Under the pieces are notes generated by a model that was not told where the DNA came from, made no database searches, and worked only from the letters and a program-made list of their open reading frames with translations. DNA of 64,000 nucleotides from Sipunculus nudus (Eukaryota > Annelida > Sipuncula > Golfingiida > Sipunculidae). Shown here one piece after another: positions 11,844-25,335 of this stretch; the first letter of the stretch is position 1; each line of letters starts with the position of its first letter. The stretch spans positions 21,971,839 through 22,035,838 of the forward strand of contig CM049316.1 of assembly GCA_026874595.1 (NCBI GenBank), read 5' to 3'. The translations under genes and the position numbers were made by a program.

Positions 11844-13258
11844 ATGGAAAACTTGGTTAACTTTTCAGTTATTTCTCTTAATGTTAGAAGATTACGAAAT
11901 TACAAAAACGGCGGAAGTTGTTTAACTGGCTGGTGAAACACAGGGGGCGTAAGTCTGTCTGTTTCTTACAGGAAACACACTGTACACCTGAAATACAGCA
12001 AGCGTGGCGAAATCAATGGAGAGGCGAATCGTTTTTCTCTTTTGGTACAAGGGACAGCTGTGTTACAGTAACATTAATTGGAAGCGATTTAGAGTTCACA
12101 AAATTAGAAGAATTCAAAGTGATGATGGACGTCTTATTATTTTATACTGCTTGTTGCAAGGTTCTTATTTTCTCTTTATTAATTCATATTTTCCAAATAT
12201 TGAAAAAAATTAATCAAGTCCCCTTTTTATGCAAACTGCATAACCATTTACAGGATATTGATATTAATGATAATACAAATATCATTTGGGGCGGAGACTT
12301 TAATTGTGCCTTGTCATTAAGGGATCAGGATTCGGATACTTCTCCTCTAAAAGTTCGCACAATAATGACGCTTGAAAATATTATTGAATCTCTTGACTTA
12401 TGTGATATCTGGAGACTGCGAAACCCGACTGTTCGTCAATTTACATGGAGGTCATTAACACCTCTACGACAAAGGAGACTTGATTACTATCTTGTGTCAA
12501 ATAGTTTGCAACATTGTGTGACATCCACCGATATAATTCCAGCTGTGTCCACAGACCATTCGGCTGTTACCATTAGTCTTAATAATGAACATAACCAAGG
12601 CCATGGTCCTGCACACTGGAAGTTCAACAATTCATTAACTCGGGACAATGATTATTGCCAACAATTATCAGAGAATGTTCCTTTATGGAAGCAAGAATTT
12701 TTTCAAAGTTACGAAACGGTTGACCACAGGAAGTTGTGGGAATTCCTTAAATTTAAAATTCGCGAGTTTACTATTCGTTTCTCAAAGAAAAAAGCTAAAG
12801 TCAAGAGAGAAAAAATACTTTGCCTTGAAAACGAAATTAAGAAAATAGAGAGAAATATTAATTCTGAACCAGAGGCTATGGACAGATACATAAATCTTCG
12901 AAAACAACATGATGATCATTATAATTACATTACTGATGGCATAATTTTAAGGTCAAGAGCGCAATGGTATGAAGAAGGTGAAAGGAACAGTAAGTATTTT
13001 ACAGGTCTTGAAAAAAGCAGAAAAGCACAAACATTTTTGAGAAAACTTATTAATGAAAAAGGCAAAGAAATTACAGATCCACAGGATATAATCAGAGAAT
13101 TACACTTGTATTATTCAAAAAAATATACTAGAATATCCAATTTAATCGATGATGATTGCCATAATTTTCTCAATTCCATTGACATCCCGGTGTTAACGGA
13201 TACACAAAGATTGCACTGTGAAGGTGAATTTACAAGTCAGGAAATATATAAATTTTGA
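11844..13258 (+). pseudogene. LINE ORF2p endonuclease half (broken)
   Basis: The probable start is ATG at 11844; a 1-base frameshift before about 11918 puts the rest in another frame. The endonuclease/exonuclease/phosphatase domain is clear: CFLQETH near the start (metal-binding Glu), GGDFNCAL in the middle, RLDYYLVS, and TDHSAVTI at the end (catalytic Asp-His). A second pair of compensating frameshifts lies around 12004-12213, where the coding signal (NSYFPN) is in a different frame. After the endonuclease comes the linker typical of L1 elements (WYEEGERNSKYFTGLEKSRK). The enzyme nicks chromosomal DNA for target-primed reverse transcription. This copy is not functional. Confidence 0.85.
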
Positions 13259-15549
13259 ACGATATGTCTGGAAATAAAACGCCCGGAAATGACGGGTTAA
13301 CTAAAGAGTTTTACATTAAATGTTTTTTTCTGATAGGTCAAGAATTAACCAATTGTTTAAACGAGAACCATATTAAAGGCGAATTAACTAATAGCCAAAA
13401 GCAGGCTATTGTATCTCTTATTCCAAAGCAAGGTCGTGACTGTAGATATATAAAAACTGGAGGCCCATAAGCCTTTTAAACGTAGATACCAAAATTATAA
13501 GTAGAATATTAGTTAATCGTATAAAGCCTTTATTGTCAACCCTAATTGGACCTGATCAATATGCGTTCGTACCAGGTAAATATATTGGGGAGCCAATAAG
13601 ATTAATCGCGGATGTAATGCATTATTATGATACTGAAAATACACCTGGCATTTTGGTAGGCGCGGATTATACAGCCGCTTTTGATTCGGTCGACCATACC
13701 TTTCTTTTCTCTGTTCTAAAAATTTGGCTTTTTTGAATGGTTTATAAAATGGGTCCGCGTGCTGCACACAAACATTGAGAGTAGTGTAGTGAATAACGGG
13801 TACGGTACCAAATACTTTCCTTTACAAAGGGGAACACGGCAAGGGGATCCTCTTGCTCCATATTTATTCATAATGGTTATGGAAATACTAAGTCTTATGG
13901 TTAAGTATAATAAAAATATAGGGGGAATAAGGGTTGCCAAGTCAGAGATAAAAATGTGTTTATTTGCAGATGATTCGACATTTTTTGTTAAAGACGAAAA
14001 CTCTCTATTTCACCTTGAGGAAGTACTTTGTAAATTTTCAAAATATTCTTCTCTCAAAATTAACTTTGAGAAGTCTGATGCTTCATGGCTAGGCCCGTTA
14101 AAAAACAGTGATAAGAAAATAGGCCACTTCAACTGGATAAATTTAACCAGAAATGCAATTAAAATTCTTGGAATTTATTTTACTTACAATAATACTATTA
14201 ACCAGAAATGCAATTTTGAAAAAGTTTTAACTTCCTTCACTACAAGTTTAGAGAGATGGAATCGTAGATCCTTGTCCTTTTTTGGACGAATAACAGTTTT
14301 GAAAACATTTGCTATACCAAAAATCATGTATCCTTGTATGATGCAATCTCCACCATCTTGCTTTCTCAAGGAGGTTCAAGATAAAATAAAGAGTTACTTC
14401 TGGAAGAATAAAAAGCCAAAAATAAAACAAACGACACTCATTATGGATTATAAAGATGGGGGTTTAAAGTTACCTGACATTGAACTAGTTTTGAGGTGCC
14501 AAAAACTTATATGGGTCAACAAATTAATTAATTCTTCGGATACACCGTGGAAAATTATACCTAACTTTTATTTGAGAAAGATTGGTGGTATTAAAAGTGT
14601 AAATTGTAATTTTGATAGAGCACGGATCCCTAAATACTTACCAACATTTTATAAAGACTGTTTAAATGCTTGGGCAACCTCTATTCGCACGATACCCACT
14701 AATCGAGTTACAGTGTTGGGCCAGCCGCTCTGGAATAATTACTTACTAACTAGAGAAAGAGCTTCCTTCTATTTTAATACTATCTCTAGACACGGATATA
14801 ACTTTTTAAAAGACATTGTAGGAAATAATAATGAACTGATAAAATGGCAGGATTCAGGACTAGAGCTGAAGGAGTACATGAATTGGACCGCTGTCTTACA
14901 TTCTATACCAAGGGAGTGGCTTAAACTGTTAAATCATGATATCTTAGAACAAAAAGATTCAACCAATGTACTTGACAAACCATGGTATTTAGAAAAGTAA
15001 AACGTCAGAACAATGTACAGTAATTTAGTGAAAAAAAAGGAATTCGCCCAACTGCACAAATACAGATACAAAAACTAGTAGGGACGGATATAGACTGGCA
15101 GTTAGTTTATGAGAGACCTTTTAAAACCACAATTGAAACAAAAACTAGAGAGTTTCAGTATAAAGTTTTGAACGATATTTTACCATTAAACGAAAAATTA
15201 TACAGATGGAATCTTGTTGAAAATGATAGATGTTCATAATCTTCTATGAATGCTGAAACATCAGTTCATATTTTTTTTCAGAATGTGCTCAGAGTTGCTT
15301 AGTGTATAGTGAGATTTGTAATTGGCTTATGGAATTCGATATAAAAATGCCAGAAAATACAAAAGAAAATGTTGCTAGGAGGTTATCATTGAGACAACAG
15401 AGGATGTATTAATAAATCACTTTCATACAAAAATATGGTTTTTAATTGCCGGGTTTCACCAAGTGAACTGTCTCTACAAAAATGGAAACACAAATGGAGA
15501 TATTAGTGACACTCAAGCTTACAAATTCATGGATTACTACGAAATATAG
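13255..15549 (+). pseudogene. LINE ORF2p reverse transcriptase and C-terminal domain (broken)
   Basis: Coding segments lie at 13255-13470, 13533-13736 and 13759-15000 in shifting frames. RT landmarks occur in order: GNKTPGNDGL, ADYTAAFDSVDH (motif A, catalytic Asp), RGTRQGDPLAPYLF (motif B) and CLFADDSTFF (motif C, catalytic Asp-Asp). After motif C come the thumb and the conserved segment LERWNRRSLSFFGRITVLKT. Past the stop at 15000 the signal continues (QLVYERPFKTTIETKTREFQ near 15100) to a Cys/His-type tail and a likely native stop near 15549. Catalytic residues are intact but the frame is broken at least four times. Confidence 0.87.
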
Positions 15550-15720
15550 ATCCAGAAAGGACGTAGAAATCTTCAGAGATCAATAAGCGTTTATTGTCTC
15601 TATGAAATTCTGGTTATTGTTTATGACATTTAAACGAACGTTTTATGCATCTAGACTGTGCACCCGTTTAGTGTAAACAGTCATAAAGAGAGAATTGCAA
15701 GCCAAACCATTGAAACAATA

Positions 15721-16189
15721 AAATTTGAAAGTAGCGGCCATTTTTTTATTTTCAGGCTCGTTTTCTTTCTACCCTCACTCTTGTTAGAGCCACTGAGGGC
15801 CCCTTCTGCTAAATTTTCACATTACAGTTTATAAAAGCGACCCACGAGCTTATTACAGAAGCCGTAGTTCAAGTGTGAGAGAAATAAATCCTTCTAAAAC
15901 ATTGGGTTTAAGTTCAAAATAGTTCAATTTAAGTTCAATTTTGTCATCACATATATGAGTTCCCCGAGCCTCAAAACTCTATAATCCCAATACTGTATAG
16001 TATTGCAGGCTATGAACATTGAAAACATAATTTTCAAGTAACTGGTATCGAGCTTCCAAGGATTCCGCCCACAATTTTGCGAGGGACGTAGATCAACTTT
16101 CATAGAAGACAAATTCATACGGAAAGCGACCTCTTTTTGTCATAGTGCCCCGGATGACCATATTATTATAATCCTGACTTCCGGACAAG
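15721..16189. other. Spacer between LINE copies
   Basis: AT-rich DNA with short frames only; nothing recognised. Confidence 0.5.
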
Positions 16190-17190
16190 GTGGCGGACTA
16201 ACAGGTCACAGGTTTGAGCTCTCTCCAAAAAAAAATCCGTGGTTAACTAGGAGTGGCAGAAGGCCCAACAGCGAGGTCAAAAAGTAAAAGTATAAGTGAT
16301 CAGGGACAACTGGAATAATTAAGCATTGAAAAATTTCTGGAGTACAGACATTAAATACAAAAGGTGTCACGCCAGCTGGTAAGGGTAGTGAACGGACACC
16401 AGAAATGGCAAGAGAGACTATTGCTGCATCAATATATGAGAAATGTGGTGACCTAAATTAACACTGACAACTGCTATTGAGGAGTTTATAAAGTCCGTGC
16501 TATTGATATTGAGTGATATTGAGGGTCTGAGAAAGGATATAAAAAAGATAAAGGTTGGGTATACAGAGTTGAACGAAAAACTAGTCGACAATACAAAGTT
16601 TGGAGTTCACGCAAAATACTGTACAGGAAATGGAGCGCAGAATCGATGTGGTGGAGAAAGAAAATAAAACCCCAAAAACCGAAATACAGAGACTGATAAT
16701 GGAACGTAAAGAGAAAGATGAACAATTTTAATTTATTAAAGAAAAAAATGATGGATATGGAGAGACATGGGCGTGAATTTAATAGCAGACTGATTGGTGT
16801 TTTAAGGAACAGAAGAAAGAAGAAAGTCGGAAAGTTGTGTCCCGGGTAATTCAGGAACAAAAGCTGCTTGGTAACCAGCCTTTTGAAACTATAACGAACT
16901 GAATAGAGCATGCCCACCGTACTGGAAGAAGAGGCGAGAGCCACGTAATAACCAAGCTTTATAGTCGGCCACAAAGAAACAGCCTACTGAGGGCTCAGAG
17001 AGAAAGGGACAATCAATATGGCAGAGGGCGAGTCTTCTTTGTGGAAGACTTAACGACTGAAGACTTGAACTAAAAAAGAAAACCGGCCCACAAATGGAAC
17101 AAGCACATGAGAATCACCAGAAATGTCGATTTTGGTGAGGTCGACTAATAATCGACGGCAAAGAGGTCCACATTTAAGACTCCGGGAGTT
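16190..17190 (+). pseudogene. L1-type ORF1 relic, separate lineage
   Basis: Many stops and frameshifts are present, but the plus strand still reads KISGVQTLNTKG and PEMARETIAASIYEKCGDL near the start. A Lys/Glu-rich coiled-coil stretch follows (about 16490-16730). Then come IEHAHRTGRRGE, SRPQRNSLLRAQRERD and VFFVEDLTTEDLN, which matches the RNA-binding C-terminal domain of L1 ORF1 proteins. It is not a copy of the ORF1 at 10731, since the wording of the conserved blocks differs. No ORF2 follows, so the element is truncated or was deleted. The long minus-strand frame over the same bases is its shadow. Confidence 0.72.
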
Positions 17191-19797
17191 AAGCTACCCA
17201 CATTGGCCACAAGGGGGCAGTGCCACGGTTTGTTATTCCTCGACTTGGTGGATAGTGGGTTTTTTTTTTTTTTTTTTTTTTTACCTTGATTATCGCTCGA
17301 TTAACAAGCCTTTTAAACAAGCAGGAATAGGGTACAAAAACTCATCTCCGTTGTTCAATGTAACATAAACTTACCCTGCAGAAATATATCATATACAAAA
17401 CATTTTTTATGTATTTGCCTTTGCAACTTAATTATTCGTTCGTCGGTTACTCATTGAATTTAAGCTCTACACTTTGTTATGGGTTCATAACTGGAATGAG
17501 ATTTGAGTATGGCCTGGGTCCCCAGGTGTGAAATTCTCAGCCTTGCACCAAGGCAACACTACACTCTGTCACTATTGCCTAGAATTGGCTATTGCACAAG
17601 TCCCATTTTACTAGTATATTGGTGATAACTTTATAATCTAAAATCATTTTTATACTGATTGGAGGGAACTAATTTTTTTTATGCCATTTCATACCGGTAG
17701 GTCCCGTTTTTGGATGACGTGTACGTCAAGGATTCCTGCATTTCCATAAACCGTACGGTACTCTACGGTGTGCGGTGACCGCAGCGAATTGTGAACGAGG
17801 CTTTATGCTATTACTTTTGGTGAATGTCTTGAGTTCAATGGATGTAAACATGTAACGATACGTCCATTGACATTTGTGGTTTTATTATATATTGGTACCT
17901 GTGTATTCTTTGTGTGGAGTAGCGCCCCCCCCCCCCCCCCCCCCACTACACACACTTTTTAATTTTTTTTACTGTTAGTAATCATGAAATAGCACATACA
18001 AAACAGATCTTACACAAACTGTTTTATCTCATAGAACCAGTGTTTATATATATGTAGAATGTGCTTTGCAAGCATCAGATGAGGGTAGATGACGTTTGCT
18101 AACTCCAGCCTGTATTTGTTTGGATGTGTTCGTGGAGTAATGTGTAGTATCTATTAAGATGGGTACTGAGATATGAATTGAGATGTTACGACTCTGAGCA
18201 GGATACAGGTGGTGTAATATATAGTACTACATTTAGTATACAATATATCATTTAGAGTTTTTACAAATCAAAAGACCAATCAAATCGCCCAACATAATGA
18301 CTGAAGAACTGTAAAACTCGTTCCAATATCCACTGCCAAGGCAGGTATGTTATGAATTATACTTTGTAATAAACATGATTAATCGTTATAGAAAATAAGT
18401 GGCTATTCCATTGATATAACTGGACAATGGATAAATCGGTGTACAAAAGATGGGTCACCTGCCATCTAGGCTTTTCTGTGAAACTGATATTTTAATGCAT
18501 ATAAAGCTTACTACTCCTGTTTAATTATGTGGATAAAGGGACTTACCTTACAGAGAGTCTGAGCATTTATTGGCAAGCAGGAATACCTGACTGAAGAATA
18601 TTTCATCTATGGTTGCACATCGTTTGTTGAATACTACAACCATCATTAGCCGAATAATATGCCAAGAGAAGTGCAATCGTTCTTATCATTGGGTGAAGTC
18701 GCAGATTTTGTATATCCCTTGCTACATGAATAATCAGAAGTTTCTAACCGCACTGATACTATTGACACAAGTTTTATTTAGAAACATTAAGAAAGTAACA
18801 TGAATGTATAAATTGGCTAGTGAAAGATAAATATTTGCAATTTCCAATACAATAGTTTTCATCTTCTTTTATATGTTTTGGTACCATTAGATTTTTGCGT
18901 TATGAGGTAATGTCATTATCAAACCACTAAGGATGGCTACCCACCATGGTAGATGTGTTGTTTTATGGGAAAGTTAGATTTTATTTTAATTTAAAGTTTA
19001 AAGATATAATGAATAGTTGGTATACCCCAATTCAACCATTTCACGGGGAAAGTATTGTTATCCTTCAGCAAAAGGCTGTGACACACCGTCAAAAGGGTTG
19101 AATATCCAATTCATTCTATAAAAAATGTTTCTATGTATAGTAATTATCAAAAAGCGGAGATTTATTCATAGCTTTTGAGACACATTAGAATCTGCTTATA
19201 CTGTTCATCAAACTATGATTTTCTTAATTATGCAGCGACCTTCAGCTATCTTTATGCTGTATTAGGCTAATATACAGATGAATATAAAATTGTGCTTTAC
19301 TGATGGCAGGAATCTCTCTTTAAAGAATGTCATTCGACACAGATTATATATACACCTATAAATGCTGATTCACAAAACATTGATAAACATACTTTAGTCA
19401 GTGAGGGGTTTATATATTAATTTATGACCATAGAACTGTATATGTGTTAACGGGCCAAGGTTAGTCTTAAAATTAAAAAGATGGGACATATACCAAAGTT
19501 ACGACTCGTATGCATGATATCCCTATACCATAAAAATTTTCGATCTTGGATCCATTAGCTGATTCAAATGTATCATCATTAATTAAGCAGTAAAGAATTG
19601 TTATCATACTACATTGTTAATGATAAATAATAATATATGGTATTTATATAGCGCCAATGGTCGGACTAACAGCGCAATTCACACACACATACCCACATAC
19701 ATGAAACTGTATAGATCAACCATAGAGATATTTGGTGTATCACTATACAATGAAAATTACATAACTTTTACAATAATCATCTTGTTGTACGTATGAC
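17191..19797. other. Intergenic, with long homopolymer tracts
   Basis: A T tract of about 22 lies at 17261-17282 and C20 at 17925-17944. The motif tatttatatagcgcc at about 19640, common at the ends of invertebrate short repeats, is followed by an ACACAC stretch. No genes were recognised. Confidence 0.5.
17925..17944. repeat. C20 homopolymer
   Basis: Twenty consecutive C residues. Other long C or G runs lie at 9468, 43083, 45709, 47270, 59001 and 59029. Confidence 0.95.
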
Positions 19798-20154
19798 CGT
19801 TACAAAATTATAATTTATGTTTAATCTAATGTTATTTCAGTAAATCCATTTTTGTAATGCACGTTAACGTCATCTTTTGACACAATTATAGATCAATAGT
19901 CTAAAGATCTCAACTACTCGAGTATACTTAGATACAGTATTAATTATACATGAAGGTGATTCAACTTTAGAATGAAAAATGTATTCATTGGTATGTGTGG
20001 ATATATGAGGATAATTGGCATAACTGGTTTTGCTCTATATTAATATTCTTTAGAATTTTCTAATAAGGTATAATTGATTAAATAATTTAAAAAATGGATT
20101 CACTGAAATAATATTACTAAAATTAGATTAAACATAAATTATAATTTGGTAACG
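19798..20154. mobile_element. Inverted-repeat (MITE-like) element of 357 bp
   Basis: The first 60 or so bases (from CGTTACAAAATTATAATTTA) and the last 60 (reverse complement starting CGTTACCAAATTATAATTTA) are near-identical inverted repeats, continuing through ATGTTTAATCTAAT and TTATTTCAGTRAATCCATTT. The interior is AT-rich and non-coding. I could not see a clean target duplication, so the superfamily is open. Confidence 0.8.
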
Positions 20155-20814
20155 ACTTTATATCAGTACATTTAAAGTATATAAGGCTATAATTAGGATA
20201 AATTATTGATTAAATTATATGAATACAAAACTATAAATTGTTGTGAAACAGTCCAGTCGACATAATATTTAACAATATATATTTTTGATTTAATGATATT
20301 TTTATTTATATAATTAATATTATTATTATTATTTTCTTAAATAAAATTCCATAAGATATATTAATGAGAACGTCATTGAACTTGATACCAAAATAGGAAT
20401 AAATTATTCCATTGGTATATGATATTGCAGAGCTGGTAAATAAATAGGAAGATGTTCCATGTTTATTATTTGAAATAATAATAAACAAAAATAATTTGAG
20501 ATTCGGCTTCTGATTGCCATGGTGTTACAAAGAAACAATATTGCTTTACCCTATCAAAAAATTACAAAAGTCAACTCTAATGTACCAGAGGTGAGAGAAA
20601 AAAACTCAAATAAATTATTTTGTCATATCTAATATACAAGTTATGATTTTGAAACAGAGCTCAAGATTGCTTTTCTGTCACCTGTAGTCGGTAGTTAAGT
20701 GCCGTGCCAATGCTTTTAAGAGGTGCTGCGATGTTCTATGTGAATTCATGCACGTTATGTTACATGTTATATGTAAAAAGTATATATTTATATTTTGACA
20801 TTCAGTATAAAGAT

Positions 20815-23800
20815 ATGAAATTTACTGTAGATAATAAACTATATATGCAAAGAATTAATCAATCATATTCAATTCATAGAAATAATAACACTTAATGTTA
20901 GAGGTTTAGGGGACAAAAAATATAGAGAAGTATGACATTGGCTCCATAAACAAAATGGTAAGGTATTAATGTTGCAAGAAACTCATATTACACCAAAAGA
21001 AGAAGATATGTGGTGTGCTGAATGTGCTGGTAAAATAATACTTGCTCATGGAACAAAAAAATGCAAAAGGAGATCTTACTAAAAAGTAATGTTAATTTTG
21101 AAATCCACGATATCAAGCTTAGAGAAGAAGGTCAGTTTAAAGTACTTGATATTACATTAGAAAAAAAACTAGAGATACTTTGGTAAATATTTATGGACCT
21201 GATAATGATAACCCTGATTTTATAAATATAATGAAGAAAATAGAATTGTTACCAAATGATAATAGAATATAAGCAGGTGACTTTAACCTAGTTATTCATA
21301 TTACTAAAGATAAGAAAGGGGGTAGAGCTAAAACACATCAAAAAGCTCAATTAGTGGTAAAAAAAAATTGTGGATAAAAAATCTAGACTTAGTGGACATA
21401 TGGTGCAAATAAAATGCAAATGTATCACAATATACCTGGAAACGGTCAAATCCTAAAACCATCTCATGTCGGTTAGAGTTTATACTTATTTCCAAGGGGC
21501 TTTCAGAACATGTACATAAAACAGATATTCAACCAAGTTTTAAAACCGACCATTCTGCTGCTACAATTACAATTGATATGAAATTAAATAAAAGAGGACC
21601 AGGCTTCTGGAAATTTAATTGTAACTTTTTGAATAACTCGGATTATGTAAAACTTATTAAGGAAACAATTAAGGAAACTAGAGAATATAATAAAAGTGCC
21701 AACCCAGCTTTATTTTAAGAGGGGCATCCATAACTTATTTCTACAGACGAAATAGACAAAAAAGAACAAAATTACAACAACTTGAAAATAGACTAAAAAT
21801 ATTAGAAGAGCAATATGCAAATAACCAAGATGAAGATGTGATAAACGGGATAAAACAGAAAAAAAAAGAAACTGAGAATGTAGTCAATTTAAGGACAAAA
21901 CAGATGGAGCAATGTTAAGGTGTGAAACAAAATGGTTTCAGGAAGGCGAAAGACCTTCTAAATATTTTTTATAAATCTTTATAAACGGTTATGTAACAAA
22001 AGGACTATTACTAAACTTAAAATTGATGATCATTGTGTAACAGTTTCAAGATCGCTGTGTAGCCCCAAGAGATTTTAAGAGAAACAGAGAACTTTTATAA
22101 AATGTTGTATACTTCAACACAATTTAGATAAAAAGTTAGATAAAAAACATTATGCAGAATTCTTTACACATCCACAAAAAAAACTTACAGAAGAGGAAAA
22201 GTCTGTGACAAAGATTTGTTTGAAAATGGAGTGTCTGAAATATTTAAAAAATGGGGAAACCCCTGGAATAGATGGCCTAACAGTTAAATTTTCTGGGAAG
22301 ATATTAAACACGGTTTGATTACTGCTTCTCAATATTCATATAGAGAAGGAAAACTTAACATCTCAAAACGTCAAAGAATTATTACATTGATCCCTAAGGA
22401 AGCAAAGGATCCACTTAATTTGATGAAATGGAGGCCAATATCCTTACTTAATATTGATTACAAGTGGTCACTAAATGTATAGCACGAAGGTTACAGATCA
22501 AACCGGATTTTAAAAAAAAATCGTTATATAGGAGAAAGCCTTAATATAATTTATAACTTAGATTACTATTGCAGTAAAAATAAGATTAAAGCTAACTTAA
22601 TAATGATTGATTTTGAAAAAGCTTTTGATTTATTAGAATGGTCTTTCATTAATGAAAAACTTCTATATTATAATTTTGGGACTACATTGTGATAAAGGGT
22701 TTAGATTTTTTATACAGACACGTCATCTTGTGTCATTAATAATGGATGGAACTCCATTGGAAGTTCTTTCCAATAAGTAGAGGAGTACGCCAAGGCTGTT
22801 TCATGTCACCATATTTTGTTATAATTTGTGCAGAAGTTTGAGCATCTAGAATTAGAAATAATATAGATATAAAAGGTATAGAGATCAAGAATGCTAACAA
22901 TATCCCAATATACAGATGATACAACTTTATTCATAAGAGGGGGGGATCAGTGATTGAAGAGACAATTGACCAGTTTAAAAGATTTCACAAAGTCAGTGGC
23001 TTAAAATGAATATAGAAAAAAACTGCTGTCACGCCTCTAGGAAATTATGATAATGATAAAGAAGAAATAATGAATTTAGGGTTACAATGAACAGATAGAC
23101 CATTTATAAGCTTAGAAATCAATATTAATAATTCATTCCAAAATCTCAGTGCGCTCAACTTTAGACCTTTAATAGGAAAATTAAATAAACTAGTGGAAAC
23201 ATGGTCAAAGCGACAGGTAACCCCTATTGGTAAAATTACTTTTATTAAATCTGCCCTGGTCTCTCAATTACAGTATCAATTTTCTGTTTTACCTAATCCA
23301 CCTGCCTCCATTATTAGGGAAATTGATACAATTCTGTTCAATTTTATATGGAACAGTAAGATAGATAAAATTAAAAGAGAATCGTTGATAACACCTTAAG
23401 ATAATGGTGGCCTTCATATGATAGATATCCGATCAAAGTTACAAGCAACAAAAATCTTGCGGATTAATAGATTATGAAATTCTGATATGAAGGATGGAGC
23501 CAGGTAATTAATCACAGCCTGAATAACTTAACTAAATATTTATTCACATGTAACATTAATGCAGATGATCTAGAGCAGTTACAGTTATTCAAGAAAGTTA
23601 ACATCTTTTGGAAAGAAATAATATAAGAATGGTGCAAAAATATATTTTTTTTATATATCAGATACAACCAATGAATATCTAACCAATAACTATGGATAAA
23701 TTAAAGTAAAACTGTATTTTGAAATAAATGGTATGATGCAGGGTTTCATTATATATACCATTTGGTTAAGATGGTGAACAATACTGACTCATGGGGTACT

Positions 23801-24480
23801 TTGAAGGAAATAAAAAGGATATGGTATTTAAATACACCAAATGACATACAATAGTGTTATACACGCAATCCCTGTAAAATGGATAAAAAGACTAAAAGTT
23901 TTGCACTGTGACTTGACATAATATTGACAAGTCATTGCAAAAAGCTAAACCAGTTAAGTCGATTTACAGCGAAATTGTAAGAAGAAAATATCTCCAGTTC
24001 AAAGTGTTTTAAAATGGCAAAAGGATTTGGCGGAATGTAACCAAAAAAGTTAACTGGAAGCTTTCAGAAATATAGGTTTGATAACTATTTCGACGAACTA
24101 AGATACTTTCAATTCAAAATATTGCATTGTCTTTTAACTTTAAATCCTTTCCTTGTGAAAGCGGGAATATTAGATCAAGAAAATTGTACTTTTTGTAAAA
24201 AACACAACGAAACATTATAACATGCTTTTGTTGACTGTACAACAGTAGATTTGTGGACAAAAATGTCATTATGGTTGAAGAGTTTTTATATGCATATGAG
24301 TTTTGATAAAGAAAAGGAATTCTGAATAATAGCACAGATAAATTGTTGGATGAAATTATTTTTTTAATGAAATATTATATATATTACAAAGTGTAAAGAA
24401 CAGTCTTAAACTATTAACGGTGCCGTACATTTTATTTATATATATTATTGTGTTGAAAAACAGTAGCTATATCAAAAGGA
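20815..24480 (+). pseudogene. Heavily decayed L1/Tx1-like LINE ORF2
   Basis: Endonuclease landmarks appear in order: LTLNVRGLGDKKYREV (about 20891), LMLQETHIT (about 20970), AGDFNLVI (about 21273), RLEFILIS and TDHSAATITI (about 21550). The WFQEGERPSKYF linker (about 21930) leads into RT: GETPGIDGLTVKFF (about 22255), MKWRPISLLNIDY, MIDFEKAFDLLEW (motif A, about 22600), GVRQGCFMSPYF (motif B) and QYTDDTTLFIRGG (motif C with a Thr for the usual Ala, about 22910). TWSKRQVTPIGKITFIKSAL (23199) and a Cys/His tail NCTFCKKHNET (about 24185) finish it. Stops and frameshifts occur every 100-200 bp, so it is much older than the copy at 10.5 kb. No ORF1 was recognised upstream. Confidence 0.85.
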
Positions 24481-25139
24481 AAGTTAACTGAACATAAAAA
24501 TCTGTGGAGTAAGTAATATAGTGTTATTGGAGAAACGAATTAAATTTTCACTGGAGACACAATTTAAACTTTTATGGCATGTTTGTGGATTTTTTTTTGG
24601 TGATATATTTTAGGGATATAATGTTAATGTTAACAAAGTATGATGATGTTTTGTAAAAATATGTCATGCATGTTTTACTGTTTGTACAGTACTGTAGATT
24701 GCTTTGTTCTGTAATAAAAAAAAAACTATTTAATCCTTAGAAGTATATTAGGTGGATTGGCTGCTAAAATGTTCTGTCGGAGCTATCACTAATACTTTAG
24801 TAGCCGCTGCTTGTCTAAAGTAATTCAAATGATTTGTACAAAACTTATCACACTAGACTCAAGTATAATGCGTTTAATGTTTATAATTTAGATGCCCCCC
24901 CCCCCAGTGAAGTAACTTGAAAGTGAGATATTAATTTTAATTTAATCTGGTGGATTTATTAATGTCTACACAAATTAAGGAATTCCCTCTTGCATGCTAC
25001 CCCGGATATTTCCAATTTTACTCATACTGGCAGTATCTGTCAGAAATATTGGCAATGAATTAAAGTAGATAAATGTTCCTATCACATGCGGTTTTAGGTC
25101 TTGTAAGATTTCCAGGATACTTTCATTTAATTATGGTAA
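24481..25139. other. Intergenic spacer
   Basis: AT-rich; contains a C run near 24896 and an A run near 24716 that may mark the LINE 3' end. No gene. Confidence 0.45.
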
Positions 25140-25335
25140 AGAGGCAGATCTATGATTAAAAGGGGATGTCAGCTACAATGCCAGGACTCGATTATTTGCA
25201 CCCGCACCATCCTCAGGAAATAGTATTGTTCGGTATATGATCTCGGTCCCCAAATACCTGTGATATCTTTGTAAATGCATGTATAGGACACCAAAACTAT
25301 TAATCAGTTCATCACTGCTTGAAACTAACATATGA
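25140..25335 (+). repeat. Dispersed repeat module, copy 2 (partner at 3740-3925)
   Basis: Same-orientation, diverged copy of 3740-3925, sharing ggggatgtcagctacaatg, gacaccaaaactatt and gttcatcactgcttgaaac blocks. Confidence 0.7.

Larger units (their letters stand above)
10471..15720 (+). mobile_element. Nearly full-length L1/Tx1-like LINE, inactive
   Basis: The order is 5' leader, ORF1 (coiled-coil RNA-binding protein), a spacer of about 290 bp, then ORF2 (apurinic-type endonuclease, reverse transcriptase, C-terminal domain). That is the layout of L1-clade retrotransposons. The relaxed two-ORF arrangement and motif wording (RGTRQGDPLAPYLF, FADDSTFF) fit the Tx1/L1 group of fish, amphioxus and molluscs. 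Few breaks occur: one stop and one frameshift in ORF1 and several frameshifts in ORF2, so the insertion is only moderately old. The 3' end is uncertain; no clear poly(A) or target-site duplication was seen. Confidence 0.85.

Noticed and set aside
11918-13258. 446-codon frame as an intact host gene
   Set aside because: Endonuclease motifs and the LINE context show it is the first part of a broken ORF2; the true start is upstream in another frame.
16486-16974. 162-codon minus-strand frame
   Set aside because: Lies antisense to the L1 ORF1 relic whose conserved blocks are readable on the plus strand.
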